This document shows positions 1 through 5,741 of a stretch of 6,267 nt of DNA, piece after piece. Made by a program: the position numbers and the translations under genes. The stretch spans positions 1-6,267 of the forward strand of contig DKAR01000218.1 of assembly GCA_002450895.1 (NCBI GenBank). Direction: 5' to 3'. The DNA comes from Proteobacteria bacterium UBA6921. GTDB lineage: Bacteria; Pseudomonadota; Gammaproteobacteria; SG8-11. How positions within the stretch are numbered: the first letter of the stretch is position 1; each line of letters begins with the position of its first letter. The notes below the pieces were generated by a model. It worked only from the letters and a program-made list of their open reading frames with translations, was not told the DNA's origin and did no database searches.

Positions 1-589
1 GGATCCACCCTCGCGTATTGAGAGTCTGATTTCGTTCGAATGTGACGCGCGCCATTCCCAGCAATGCACCCGGTCGATTGGCATCGACCTTAAGTGCTTG
101 CCGCAGGTAAGTCTCTGCTTTGTCGTAGTCGGGAATCCGCAACATGCACAAACCGGCATTTTCCAACGCCGCTTGCGGCGTGGCGTATGCCGGATCCCGC
201 AAGGCGGCCTTGAATTGTTCTTCGCTTTCTACAAAGCGCTTTTCGCTGCACAAGAACGCGCCGAAGTTGTTTCTAATCGCCCCATCTTCCGGCTGCAGAT
301 CTACCGCCTTCCGAAAATGTTTTTCGGCGAGTTCAATCTGGCCGAAGTCCTGATACGCGAGTGCCAATGAGTGTTGCGCCGGAGCATATTTCGGATCGGC
401 TTCGATTGCTTTCAGCAATTTTTCGATGGCAGTCTTTCGGTCGCCTTGTTTGAGGTAACCGACCCCGAGTTCGGTATTGGTGCGCGCGATTCGAGTGTTC
501 GCATCGGGCTCATCACGCGACGACGATCCCGTACAAGAAGTGATTGTGAAAATTACGGCGATAACTGCGAGTCGAGCTATCCGTTGCAT
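1..589 (-). CDS. pilF: Type IV pilus biogenesis lipoprotein PilF/PilW (pilotin), 3' end beyond window
   Basis: This frame is open from an ATG at 589-587 to the left edge, giving 196 residues with no stop. A basic start (MQRIAR) and a hydrophobic stretch (residues 7-16) lead to the lipobox ITSC, so Cys19 is the likely lipidated residue after signal peptidase II cleavage. The rest is tetratricopeptide repeats, roughly at 36-69, 70-103, 104-137 and 141-174. The segments LGVGYLKQGD and NNFGAFLCSEKRF match the PilF family. Known members are about 250 residues and are outer-membrane lipoproteins needed for multimerisation of the PilQ secretin, so about 55 residues are missing here. The start lies inside the rlmN 3' end (13-base overlap), which suggests translational coupling. 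The signal peptide beginning directly at this ATG supports the start. A general TPR lipoprotein is the alternative, but position next to rlmN favours PilF. Confidence 0.9.
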   Translation of the reverse strand, partial: MQRIARLAVIAVIFTITSCTGSSSRDEPDANTRIARTNTELGVGYLKQGDRKTAIEKLLKAIEADPKYAPAQHSLALAYQDFGQIELAEKHFRKAVDLQPEDGAIRNNFGAFLCSEKRFVESEEQFKAALRDPAYATPQAALENAGLCMLRIPDYDKAETYLRQALKVDANRPGALLGMARVTFERNQTLNTRGWI

Positions 590-1710
590 GCCTGCGGTTC
601 CGGTGAATCGGGCAGAGTATTGACTCGGCGCAAGACGCGTTTGGTGCGATCCGTCACGCGGCCGGCCAACTGGCCGCACGCAGCGTCGATCGCATCACCG
701 CGCGTTCGGCGCGTAATCGTAACGTAGCCCGCATTCATCAGAATGTCTCGAAAACGGGCGATGGCCGCATCATCCGAACGGACAAATCGGGTTTGCGGAA
801 AAGGATTGAACGGAATCAGGTTGATCTTTGACGGCACCCCGCGCAACAGTCGTGCGAGATCACGCGCATGTTCCGGCGAATCGTTCACTCCCTGGAGCAT
901 CACATATTCAAACGTGATTCGGTCATTACTGCGCGATTCACGATCCACGTAACGCCGACACGCGTCCAGCAGCTCGCGAATCGGATACTTCTTGTTGATT
1001 GGCACCAGCTCATCCCGCAGCACATCGTTCGGCGCATGAAGTGACACAGCCAGTGCAACATCGCATTGCTCCCGCAAACGATCAATCGCCGGGACAATGC
1101 CTGATGTACTTAACGTAATGCGGCGTTTGGACAGACCGTAGGCGAAGTCATCTTTCATCACACCAATTGCCTGCACGACGTTATCGAAATTCGCCAGCGG
1201 CTCGCCCATTCCCATCAGAACAACGTTGGTGATCGCCCGATCACGCTCAAACTTCGTGTCGGAAAGTGCGCGCTTGGCAACCCAAACCTGACCGATGATT
1301 TCCGAGACGCTGAGATTGCGATTGAACCCCTGCTGCGCCGTAGAGCAAAACGCACAATCCAGCGCGCAACCGACCTGGGACGAGACGCACAGCGTTCCGC
1401 GATCGTCTTCCGGGATAAAAACAGTTTCTACGCAATTGACGCTATCAACTCGCAACAACCATTTTCGCGTTCCATCGGGCGCCGTGTGATCGCTGACAAT
1501 CTCCGGTGCGCGAACTTCAGCGATTTCCGTCAGCCGCTGACGCAATTCCTTGCTCAAGTTGGTCATGGCATCAAAGTCGCTTACGCCCCCTTGATGCATC
1601 CACTTCAGTACTTGTGTCGCGCGAAACGGCTTCTCGCCGTGCGAACGGAAGAAATCTTCCAGGTTCGCCCGGTCGAGATTAAGCAGATTTGTTTTTGCCG
1701 TCGCGCTCAC
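577..1710 (-). CDS. rlmN: Dual-specificity 23S rRNA (A2503-C2)/tRNA (A37-C2) methyltransferase RlmN
   Basis: A complete 377-residue radical-SAM enzyme that adds a C2 methyl group to adenine 2503 of 23S rRNA and, in the E. coli enzyme, to A37 of some tRNAs. The CX3CX2C motif that binds the [4Fe-4S] cluster is at Cys115, Cys119 and Cys122 (GCALDCAFC). Cys345 (IDAACGQLAG) matches the methyl-carrying cysteine (E. coli Cys355), and Cys108 (TLCVSSQ) matches E. coli Cys118, which resolves the protein-RNA adduct. A SAM-binding GMGEP motif is at 167-171. The start is a GTG (1710-1708), with GGAG nine bases upstream and 15 bases after the ndk stop, so it should be cotranscribed with ndk. The stop is TAG. 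It depends on iron-sulfur assembly, which makes the neighbouring isc genes functionally relevant. All expected catalytic residues are present. Confidence 0.97.
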   Translation of the reverse strand: MSATAKTNLLNLDRANLEDFFRSHGEKPFRATQVLKWMHQGGVSDFDAMTNLSKELRQRLTEIAEVRAPEIVSDHTAPDGTRKWLLRVDSVNCVETVFIPEDDRGTLCVSSQVGCALDCAFCSTAQQGFNRNLSVSEIIGQVWVAKRALSDTKFERDRAITNVVLMGMGEPLANFDNVVQAIGVMKDDFAYGLSKRRITLSTSGIVPAIDRLREQCDVALAVSLHAPNDVLRDELVPINKKYPIRELLDACRRYVDRESRSNDRITFEYVMLQGVNDSPEHARDLARLLRGVPSKINLIPFNPFPQTRFVRSDDAAIARFRDILMNAGYVTITRRTRGDAIDAACGQLAGRVTDRTKRVLRRVNTLPDSPEPQACNG

Positions 1711-1725
1711 GTTCGAAAACTCCGA

Positions 1726-2157
1726 TCAACCTTCGCGCGCGCAGATGTCGCTGCCGCTAAAGAAAAAAGCGATTTCCTGCATCGCGGTTTCCGGAGCGTC
1801 GGAGCCGTGCACGGCATTGGCTTCGATGCTGCTCGCGAAATCGGCACGAATGGTGCCAGGCGCTGCTTTCTTGGGATCCGTTGCTCCCATCACGTCCCGA
1901 TTCTTGGCGATGGCGTTTTCCCCTTCGAGCACCTGTACAACGACGGGACCAGAACTCATGTAGGCACACAGATCGCCGTAGAACGGACGCGCCTTGTGAA
2001 CGGCGTAAAACTGACCTGCCTGCGCCTTGGTCATGTGAATCATGCGCGAGGCTACGACGCGCAGACCGGCCTGTTCGAAACGCGCAACAATTTGGCCAAT
2101 CACGTTCTTGGCGACCGCGTCTGGTTTGATAATGGAAAATGTCCGTTCAATTGCCAT
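1726..2157 (-). CDS. ndk: Nucleoside diphosphate kinase
   Basis: A complete 143-residue cytosolic enzyme that moves the gamma phosphate from ATP to other nucleoside diphosphates through a phosphohistidine, balancing NTP and dNTP pools. The active-site His117 lies in the family signature NAVHGSD (114-120). The nucleotide-binding Lys11 (IIKPDAV) and Tyr51 are in their usual places, and the length equals that of bacterial relatives. The ATG at 2157 is preceded by GGAG at 2168-2165 with a 7-base spacer. It follows a 237-base intergenic stretch carrying a promoter-like element, and rlmN starts 15 bases after its TGA stop. It is therefore probably the first gene of an ndk-rlmN-pilF unit rather than a simple extension of the isc operon. 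Nothing is unusual in the protein. Confidence 0.98.
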   Translation of the reverse strand: MAIERTFSIIKPDAVAKNVIGQIVARFEQAGLRVVASRMIHMTKAQAGQFYAVHKARPFYGDLCAYMSSGPVVVQVLEGENAIAKNRDVMGATDPKKAAPGTIRADFASSIEANAVHGSDAPETAMQEIAFFFSGSDICAREG

Positions 2158-2258
2158 GTACCGACTCCGTAGTAGTTCGAGGTGTTTGCCCTGCGATTGT
2201 TGTATCGAATCGCCAAGGTCTTGTTCCCAAAAATGATTCCACTGTCAGGAAGGCGCAT

Positions 2259-2288
2259 ATTCTACGCGCGGGGCCGGCCGGGGAGCAA
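2259..2288 (-). promoter_or_regulatory. Candidate sigma-70 promoter for ndk-rlmN-pilF
   Basis: On the minus strand the hexamer TAGAAT (2264-2259; 5 of 6 matches to TATAAT) lies 18 bases after TTGCTC (2288-2283; 3 of 6 matches to TTGACA). The spacer is almost pure G and C, and the bases just after the -10 are ATGCGCC, giving a GC-rich discriminator. Transcription would start near 2252, leaving an untranslated leader of about 95 bases before ndk. The position in the only large gap supports it; the -35 match is poor, so this is an inference. Confidence 0.5.
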
Positions 2289-2295
2289 TTGCAGA

Positions 2296-2323
2296 CCAAA
2301 ATTAAACAGGCGAGTCCAACTCG
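2296..2323 (-). terminator. Weak terminator-like hairpin downstream of iscX
   Basis: On the minus strand a perfect inverted repeat, CGAGT-TGG-ACTCG (2323-2311), is followed four bases later by the T-rich tract TTTAATTTT. It lies 71 bases past the iscX stop and just before the candidate ndk promoter, where an operon boundary would be expected. The stem is only 5 bp and the T tract is interrupted by AA, so it would at most be a partial terminator. A second short inverted repeat (AGCCG...CGGCT, 2347-2330) lies upstream without a T tract. Confidence 0.25.
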
Positions 2324-2394
2324 ATATTGAGCCGCCCTGCGACGGCTGCCCTTCAACCCTTCATCCCATGGTCTCTCCGGCGGGCGCGGATAAT

Positions 2395-2595
2395 TCAGCT
2401 TGCCTCGTCGATCCAGGCCATCTGGATAGCTTCCAGGATATTTTCTCCACTTCGATTCGGATCATCGCCAAAATCCGGCAACTGGCTTACCCAGCGATGC
2501 AGGTCGACAAAGTTGACGTACCGCGGATCAACGTCCGGATGCGTCTCGACCAGTGCGATGGCGATATCCTGCGTATCTGTCCACTTCAGACTCAC
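2395..2595 (-). CDS. iscX: IscX, small acidic ISC accessory protein
   Basis: A 66-residue protein, the same length as E. coli IscX (YfhJ), which binds iron and the IscS desulfurase and modulates its activity. Hallmarks are SLKWTD (2-7), DLHRW (31-35), DFGDDP (41-46) and the acidic C-terminal ILEAIQMAWIDEA. The start is GTG at 2595-2593: a near-perfect Shine-Dalgarno sequence (AGGAGGT) sits four to five bases upstream, and the resulting protein aligns with relatives from residue 1. The reading frame stays open upstream to 2766 within fdx, but that extension is basic and has no family resemblance. The gene starts 16 bases after the fdx stop and is the last gene of the isc cluster here. It has no known enzymatic activity of its own. 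Confidence 0.95.
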   Translation of the reverse strand: MSLKWTDTQDIAIALVETHPDVDPRYVNFVDLHRWVSQLPDFGDDPNRSGENILEAIQMAWIDEAS

Positions 2596-2598
2596 AAA

Positions 2599-2605
2599 AC
2601 CTCCT
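2599..2605 (-). promoter_or_regulatory. Strong ribosome-binding site fixing the iscX GTG start
   Basis: AGGAGGT on the minus strand lies just after the fdx stop codon and four to five bases before GTG at 2595. It is the strongest Shine-Dalgarno match noticed in the window. It decides the iscX start, because the frame remains open for another 57 codons upstream. Confidence 0.85.
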
Positions 2606-2611
2606 GGCGAA

Positions 2612-2950
2612 TCAATGCCCCTCTGAAACGAGGTTGATCGTGTATCTTGGAATTTCAACCACCAGATCGCGCGTCGCAACCTTGGCCTGGCAGCTAAGGC
2701 GGGACTGCGGCTCCAGACCCCAGGCTTTATCCAGCATGTCCTCTTCCTTTTCTGTCGCCACGCCAAGCGACTCGAAGCCTTCCCTTACGATGACGTGACA
2801 CGTGGTACACGCGCAGGATTTTTCGCAGGCGTGTTCAATGGCAACTCCAGCGGCGAGCGCGGCATCACAGATACTGGTTCCGCTTTCCGCATCAATCGTG
2901 ACACCGTTCGGACAGATTTTTTGGTGCGGCAAAAACGTGATTTTCGGCAT
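2612..2950 (-). CDS. fdx: ISC-type [2Fe-2S] ferredoxin
   Basis: A 112-residue adrenodoxin-like ferredoxin that supplies electrons for cluster assembly. The four cluster ligands are Cys42, Cys48, Cys51 (in ACEKSCACTTC) and Cys87 (RLSCQAK), the same numbering as E. coli Fdx. Cys46, a conserved non-ligand cysteine of ISC ferredoxins, is also kept. The C-terminal segment VVEIPRYTIN is characteristic of the family. The start is ATG at 2950-2948, giving MPKITFLPHQ as in relatives; a TTG one codon earlier is also in frame but is not needed. The ATG overlaps the hscA stop as TGATG, with AAGGAA five bases upstream, so translation is probably coupled to hscA. It precedes iscX by 16 bases. Nothing is missing. 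Confidence 0.97.
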   Translation of the reverse strand: MPKITFLPHQKICPNGVTIDAESGTSICDAALAAGVAIEHACEKSCACTTCHVIVREGFESLGVATEKEEDMLDKAWGLEPQSRLSCQAKVATRDLVVEIPRYTINLVSEGH

Positions 2951-4830
2951 CAAAGTTCCTTCACTTCACTCAACGACTTTCCCGCCAGGGCACGCTTGAT
3001 GCCTGCATTCATGCGTCGCGCGGCGAATTCCGCACTGGCACGATCGACTTCGGAAATTGCGTTGCGAATTGCGTCCACGCTGTTTCCGCCACGCGCCGTT
3101 CGCAAAGCCTGAAGCGCCGCGTCGATCGAAGCGCGCTCGGATACCGACAAGAGTGTCGCTCCATCTTCAGCCAGCGCTGCCCCGAGTGCATCGACGAGAC
3201 GGTCCGCGTCGACCTGCTGCTCGAGGAGCGCGCGCGCACCGGCGTCGTCACGCGCGTGTTCGTAGGAATCACGCAACATCGTTTCGATTTCGACGTCGCT
3301 CAGACCATAGGATGGTTTCACCTGAATACTGCTAGCCGTGCCGGTTTTTGTTTCCATCGCCGTAACAGACAGTAACCCGTCAGCATCAACCTGGTAGGTA
3401 ATTCGGATCCGGGCCGCGCCAGCCGCCATGGGCGGAATTCCCCTCAATTCAAAACGCGCCAAGGACCGGCTCGCGCTCACCAGGTCGCGCTCGCCTTGAA
3501 CGACATGAATGGACATTGCAGTCTGCCCGTCCTTATACGTCGTAAATTCCTGTGCGCGAGCCACCGGGATTGTCGTATTGCGCGGAATGATTTGCTCGAC
3601 CAGTCCGCCCATCGTTTCCACACCCAGCGAAAGCGGAATGACATCAAGCAGCAGCATGTCCGAATCCGGCTTGTTGCCAATCAGGATGTCGGCCTGTAGT
3701 GCGGCGCCGATGGCAACCACTTTTTCCGGATCGATATCTGTCAGCGGAACACGTCCGAAGTAGTCATGCACGGCTTCGCGAATTCGCGGAACACGCGTTG
3801 CACCGCCCACCATGACCACCTCGCGCACATCAGCGGTCTCCAACGAAGCATCTCGCAGCGCCCTGCGGCACGCGGTGAGTGTTCGCTGAACGAGCGGTTC
3901 AATTCGTTCGTTGAAAACAGCTCGCGTCAATGGCTCGCGCCAGATGCGGCCAGATCCTATCTCCACTTCAACCAAGGTGGTCGCTTGATCAGTCAATGAC
4001 TCTTTCGCGGCGCACGCCGAATTTAGAAGTCGGCGCTGCAGCGTGCGATCCGATACGTCTTTCGTTCCGGAAGTCTCAATGATCCAATCTGCAATCGCGT
4101 GATCCATATCGTCGCCACCCAGCGACGAATCTCCACCCGTTGCCAATACTTCAAACACACCGCGATTGAGCCGCAATACGGAAACATCGAAGGTACCGCC
4201 ACCGAGATCAAAGACGACGTAGTTTCCTTCGGCCTGCCGATCCAAACCGAACGCAATGGCCGCCGCGGTCGGTTCATTAAGCAGGCGCAACACATTCAGA
4301 CCCGCAACTTTTGCAGCATCCTTTGTAGCCTGCCGCTGGCCGTCATCAAAATAGGCCGGGACCGTGATGACTACGCCTTCAAGCGACCCGCCTAGCGTTT
4401 CCTCACCTCGCGCTTTCAGTGCCTTGAGGATTTCCGCGGACACTTCAATGGCGCTGTATGCCCCCGCCTCGGTAACAATTCGCGGCACCGGAGATTCAGA
4501 ATCCTGAAATTGATAGGGAAGCTGGTTTGCCAATTTAACGATGTCGTTGACGCCCCGCCCCATCAAACGCTTGACGGAAACAATCGTGTTCGCCGGATCG
4601 CGCGCCGAGCGTTCTTTGGCCGAGTAACCAACAATTGGAGAATGTCCGCCGCGATACTGAACGACTGACGGCAACAAATGCCTTCCGGATTCATCCGGCA
4701 AAGTTTCTGCAATTCCGTTTCTGACCGCGGCAATCAGAGAATTGGTAGTTCCAAGGTCAATGCCGGCGGCGAGCCTCCGCTGGTGCGGCATCGGCGTCTG
4801 TCCGGGCTCACTTAATTGCAATAAGGCCAT
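2950..4830 (-). CDS. hscA: Fe-S assembly Hsp70 chaperone HscA
   Basis: A 626-residue specialised cytosolic Hsp70, slightly longer than E. coli HscA (616). In the known system HscB brings the scaffold IscU to HscA, which binds the LPPVK motif of IscU and uses ATP to drive cluster release. The nucleotide-binding domain covers about 20-390: phosphate 1 motif GIDLGTTNS (23-31), NEPTAAA (185-191), phosphate 2 motif DLGGGTFDVS (208-217) and adenosine motif VGGATRVP (341-348). The hydrophobic linker LLLDVIPLS (393-401) leads into the substrate-binding domain (about 402-510, with IPRNTTIPV and QVDADGLLSVTA), followed by a helical lid. The N-terminal MALLQLSEPG and HQRRLAAGIDLG are HscA-specific compared with DnaK. 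Start: ATG at 4830 with AGGTGGG nine bases upstream. It ends in TGATG shared with fdx. Its usual client gene, iscU, is not in the cluster. Confidence 0.98.
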   Translation of the reverse strand: MALLQLSEPGQTPMPHQRRLAAGIDLGTTNSLIAAVRNGIAETLPDESGRHLLPSVVQYRGGHSPIVGYSAKERSARDPANTIVSVKRLMGRGVNDIVKLANQLPYQFQDSESPVPRIVTEAGAYSAIEVSAEILKALKARGEETLGGSLEGVVITVPAYFDDGQRQATKDAAKVAGLNVLRLLNEPTAAAIAFGLDRQAEGNYVVFDLGGGTFDVSVLRLNRGVFEVLATGGDSSLGGDDMDHAIADWIIETSGTKDVSDRTLQRRLLNSACAAKESLTDQATTLVEVEIGSGRIWREPLTRAVFNERIEPLVQRTLTACRRALRDASLETADVREVVMVGGATRVPRIREAVHDYFGRVPLTDIDPEKVVAIGAALQADILIGNKPDSDMLLLDVIPLSLGVETMGGLVEQIIPRNTTIPVARAQEFTTYKDGQTAMSIHVVQGERDLVSASRSLARFELRGIPPMAAGAARIRITYQVDADGLLSVTAMETKTGTASSIQVKPSYGLSDVEIETMLRDSYEHARDDAGARALLEQQVDADRLVDALGAALAEDGATLLSVSERASIDAALQALRTARGGNSVDAIRNAISEVDRASAEFAARRMNAGIKRALAGKSLSEVKEL

Positions 4831-4861
4831 GCTTCAGTTCCCACCTGCCGAGCCGCGCTCA

Positions 4862-5389
4862 CTAGCGCACCATGGCATCCTCAATTTCTCGCGCCTCAGA
4901 GCGCAATTTGTGTACGAAGCGAAGTTTCTGAACACCCTGCAGGGCGTCTGGCAGCGATTTGCCGCCACGTTTCAGATCATCACGAAGCTTGGAGATCACC
5001 TCGTGTTCGAGTCGCTCAATTTCCTTTTTTACGCCTTCCAAACCCGCCCTCGTCGACGACTTGCTCCGTATTTCGGCGAGCGTCTCCCGAAGCTCCATTT
5101 GTTCCATCAGAAACACGGGGTCCACTGCGGTCGACGTCTTGTCGTCAACATTGACTCCGCCCAGCCTGATCAACAGCAACGCTCTCTCAATCGGATCCTT
5201 CAAGCATCGAAATCCCTGATTGATGTCGGACGCACGTTCCATCGCCAACCGCCGCTCCTGGGCTGTCGCGCGCACAAAGCGATCGGGATGAACTGCACGC
5301 TGAAGATCACGATATCGGGCTGTCAGCAGCTCGAGATCGATATCGAACGCAACCGGAAGGTCAAAGATTTCGAAGAAGTTCTGGACCAT
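4862..5389 (-). CDS. hscB: Fe-S assembly J-domain co-chaperone HscB
   Basis: A 175-residue type III J-protein that stimulates HscA ATPase activity and delivers IscU. The N-terminal J domain (about 1-75) has the HPD motif at 34-36. The C-terminal three-helix domain carries DPVFLMEQMELRE (90-102) and QKLRF (153-157). These correspond to the E. coli HscB surface that contacts IscU (the Leu92-Met93-Leu96 region and Phe153), so that surface looks intact. The start at ATG 5389 gives MVQNFFEIFDLP, in register with relatives. No good Shine-Dalgarno sequence precedes it: the 15-base gap after iscA is nearly all part of a GC palindrome, and the nearest AGG is 14 bases away across the iscA stop. Translation may rely on coupling to iscA. 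The stop is TAG, and hscA begins 31 bases later. Confidence 0.96.
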   Translation of the reverse strand: MVQNFFEIFDLPVAFDIDLELLTARYRDLQRAVHPDRFVRATAQERRLAMERASDINQGFRCLKDPIERALLLIRLGGVNVDDKTSTAVDPVFLMEQMELRETLAEIRSKSSTRAGLEGVKKEIERLEHEVISKLRDDLKRGGKSLPDALQGVQKLRFVHKLRSEAREIEDAMVR

Positions 5390-5405
5390 GGCGCGGCGCC
5401 GCGCC
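5390..5405. repeat. Perfect 16-bp GC palindrome in the iscA-hscB junction
   Basis: GGCGCGGCGCCGCGCC reads identically on both strands. It starts with the last base of the iscA stop codon and ends immediately before the hscB ATG, occupying the whole gap. In mRNA it could form a 6-bp GC stem with a GCGC loop, or pair between two molecules. It occupies the place where a ribosome-binding site would normally lie. Whether it is a translational control element, a dispersed repeat or chance cannot be decided from one copy. Confidence 0.6.
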
Positions 5406-5728
5406 TAAACCGTGAAGCTCTCGCCGCAGCCACACATGTTCTTGACGTTGGGATTGTTGAACTTGAACCCTTCGTTGAGTCCTTCGCGGGCAAAATCCAG
5501 TTCCGTTCCATCAAGGTATACGAGACTCTTCGGATCCACGATGATCTTCACGCCGTGGTCCTCGAAAATCTGGTCATGCGAATCAACATCGTCGACAAAC
5601 TCGAGTACGTAGGCGAGACCGGAACAGCCGCTGGAACGAACGCCAAGGCGAACCCCGATACCTTTTCCGCGTTTCGTCAAAAAGGATTTAACGCGGTCTG
5701 CGGCGCGGTCGGTAAGTGTGATACTCAT
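5405..5728 (-). CDS. iscA: A-type iron-sulfur carrier protein IscA
   Basis: A 107-residue A-type carrier, identical in length to E. coli IscA, that accepts iron or clusters and delivers [4Fe-4S] clusters to target proteins. The three conserved ligand cysteines are Cys35 (SSGCSG) and Cys99 and Cys101 (MCGCGESF), with the same numbering as E. coli. The start is ATG at 5728-5726, giving MSITLTDRAADRV. The ribosome-binding site GAGG overlaps the TGA stop of iscS, and the gap between the two genes is only 10 bases. This is unusual, because iscU normally stands between iscS and iscA. An ErpA or SufA assignment is less likely given the IscA-like sequence and position. The stop TAG contributes a base to the palindrome before hscB. 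Confidence 0.97.
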   Translation of the reverse strand: MSITLTDRAADRVKSFLTKRGKGIGVRLGVRSSGCSGLAYVLEFVDDVDSHDQIFEDHGVKIIVDPKSLVYLDGTELDFAREGLNEGFKFNNPNVKNMCGCGESFTV

Positions 5729-5736
5729 TTCATCGG

Positions 5737-5741
5737 CCTCA
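5737..5741 (-). promoter_or_regulatory. iscA ribosome-binding site overlapping the iscS stop
   Basis: TGAGG on the minus strand combines the iscS stop codon with a Shine-Dalgarno-like GAGG, eight bases before the iscA ATG. It shows that the direct iscS-iscA junction has a functional-looking start signal, as expected of a natural and translationally coupled gene pair. Confidence 0.65.

Larger units (their letters stand above)
2158..2394 (-). other. Non-coding gap between iscX and ndk
   Basis: This 237-base interval separates the isc genes from ndk-rlmN-pilF and is the only sizeable gene-free stretch in the window. It holds two small inverted repeats and a promoter-like element, listed separately, plus an inferred leader of about 95 bases before ndk. 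A TTG-started frame of 69 codons runs minus-strand from 2356 into the ndk start, but nothing in it resembles a known protein and it has no convincing ribosome-binding site. I see no tRNA, riboswitch or other RNA gene in it. Confidence 0.8.

Noticed and set aside
1..6. The window begins with GGATCC (a BamHI site), and six such sites occur in the window
   Set aside because: It could hint at a clone end, but the right edge is not a BamHI site and the other copies lie in coding sequence. No biological conclusion follows.
659..679. GC-rich inverted repeat GCGGCC...GGCCGC near the rlmN 3' end
   Set aside because: It lies within the codons for the conserved CGQLAGRVTD segment of RlmN and is explained by coding constraint.
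371..727. A 118-codon plus-strand frame antisense to pilF and the rlmN end
   Set aside because: It is antisense to two supported genes; its composition is arginine/serine-rich, as expected of a shadow frame.
1486..2172. A 228-codon plus-strand frame antisense to ndk and the rlmN start
   Set aside because: It is a shadow of two highly conserved genes; its translation has no family resemblance.
2147..2356. A TTG-started 69-codon minus-strand frame with a short hydrophobic stretch in the iscX-ndk gap
   Set aside because: It has no clear ribosome-binding site, no proper lipobox, a rare start codon, spans the candidate promoter and runs into the ndk start.
2182..2637. A 151-codon plus-strand frame across the iscX-ndk gap and antisense to iscX
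   Set aside because: About half of it is antisense to iscX and the rest shows no coding signature or known domain.
4850..4860. Small inverted repeat GAGC-CGC-GCTC in the hscB-hscA gap
   Set aside because: The stem is only 4 bp in GC-rich sequence; hscA has a normal ribosome-binding site (AGGTGGG) downstream of it, so no role is needed.
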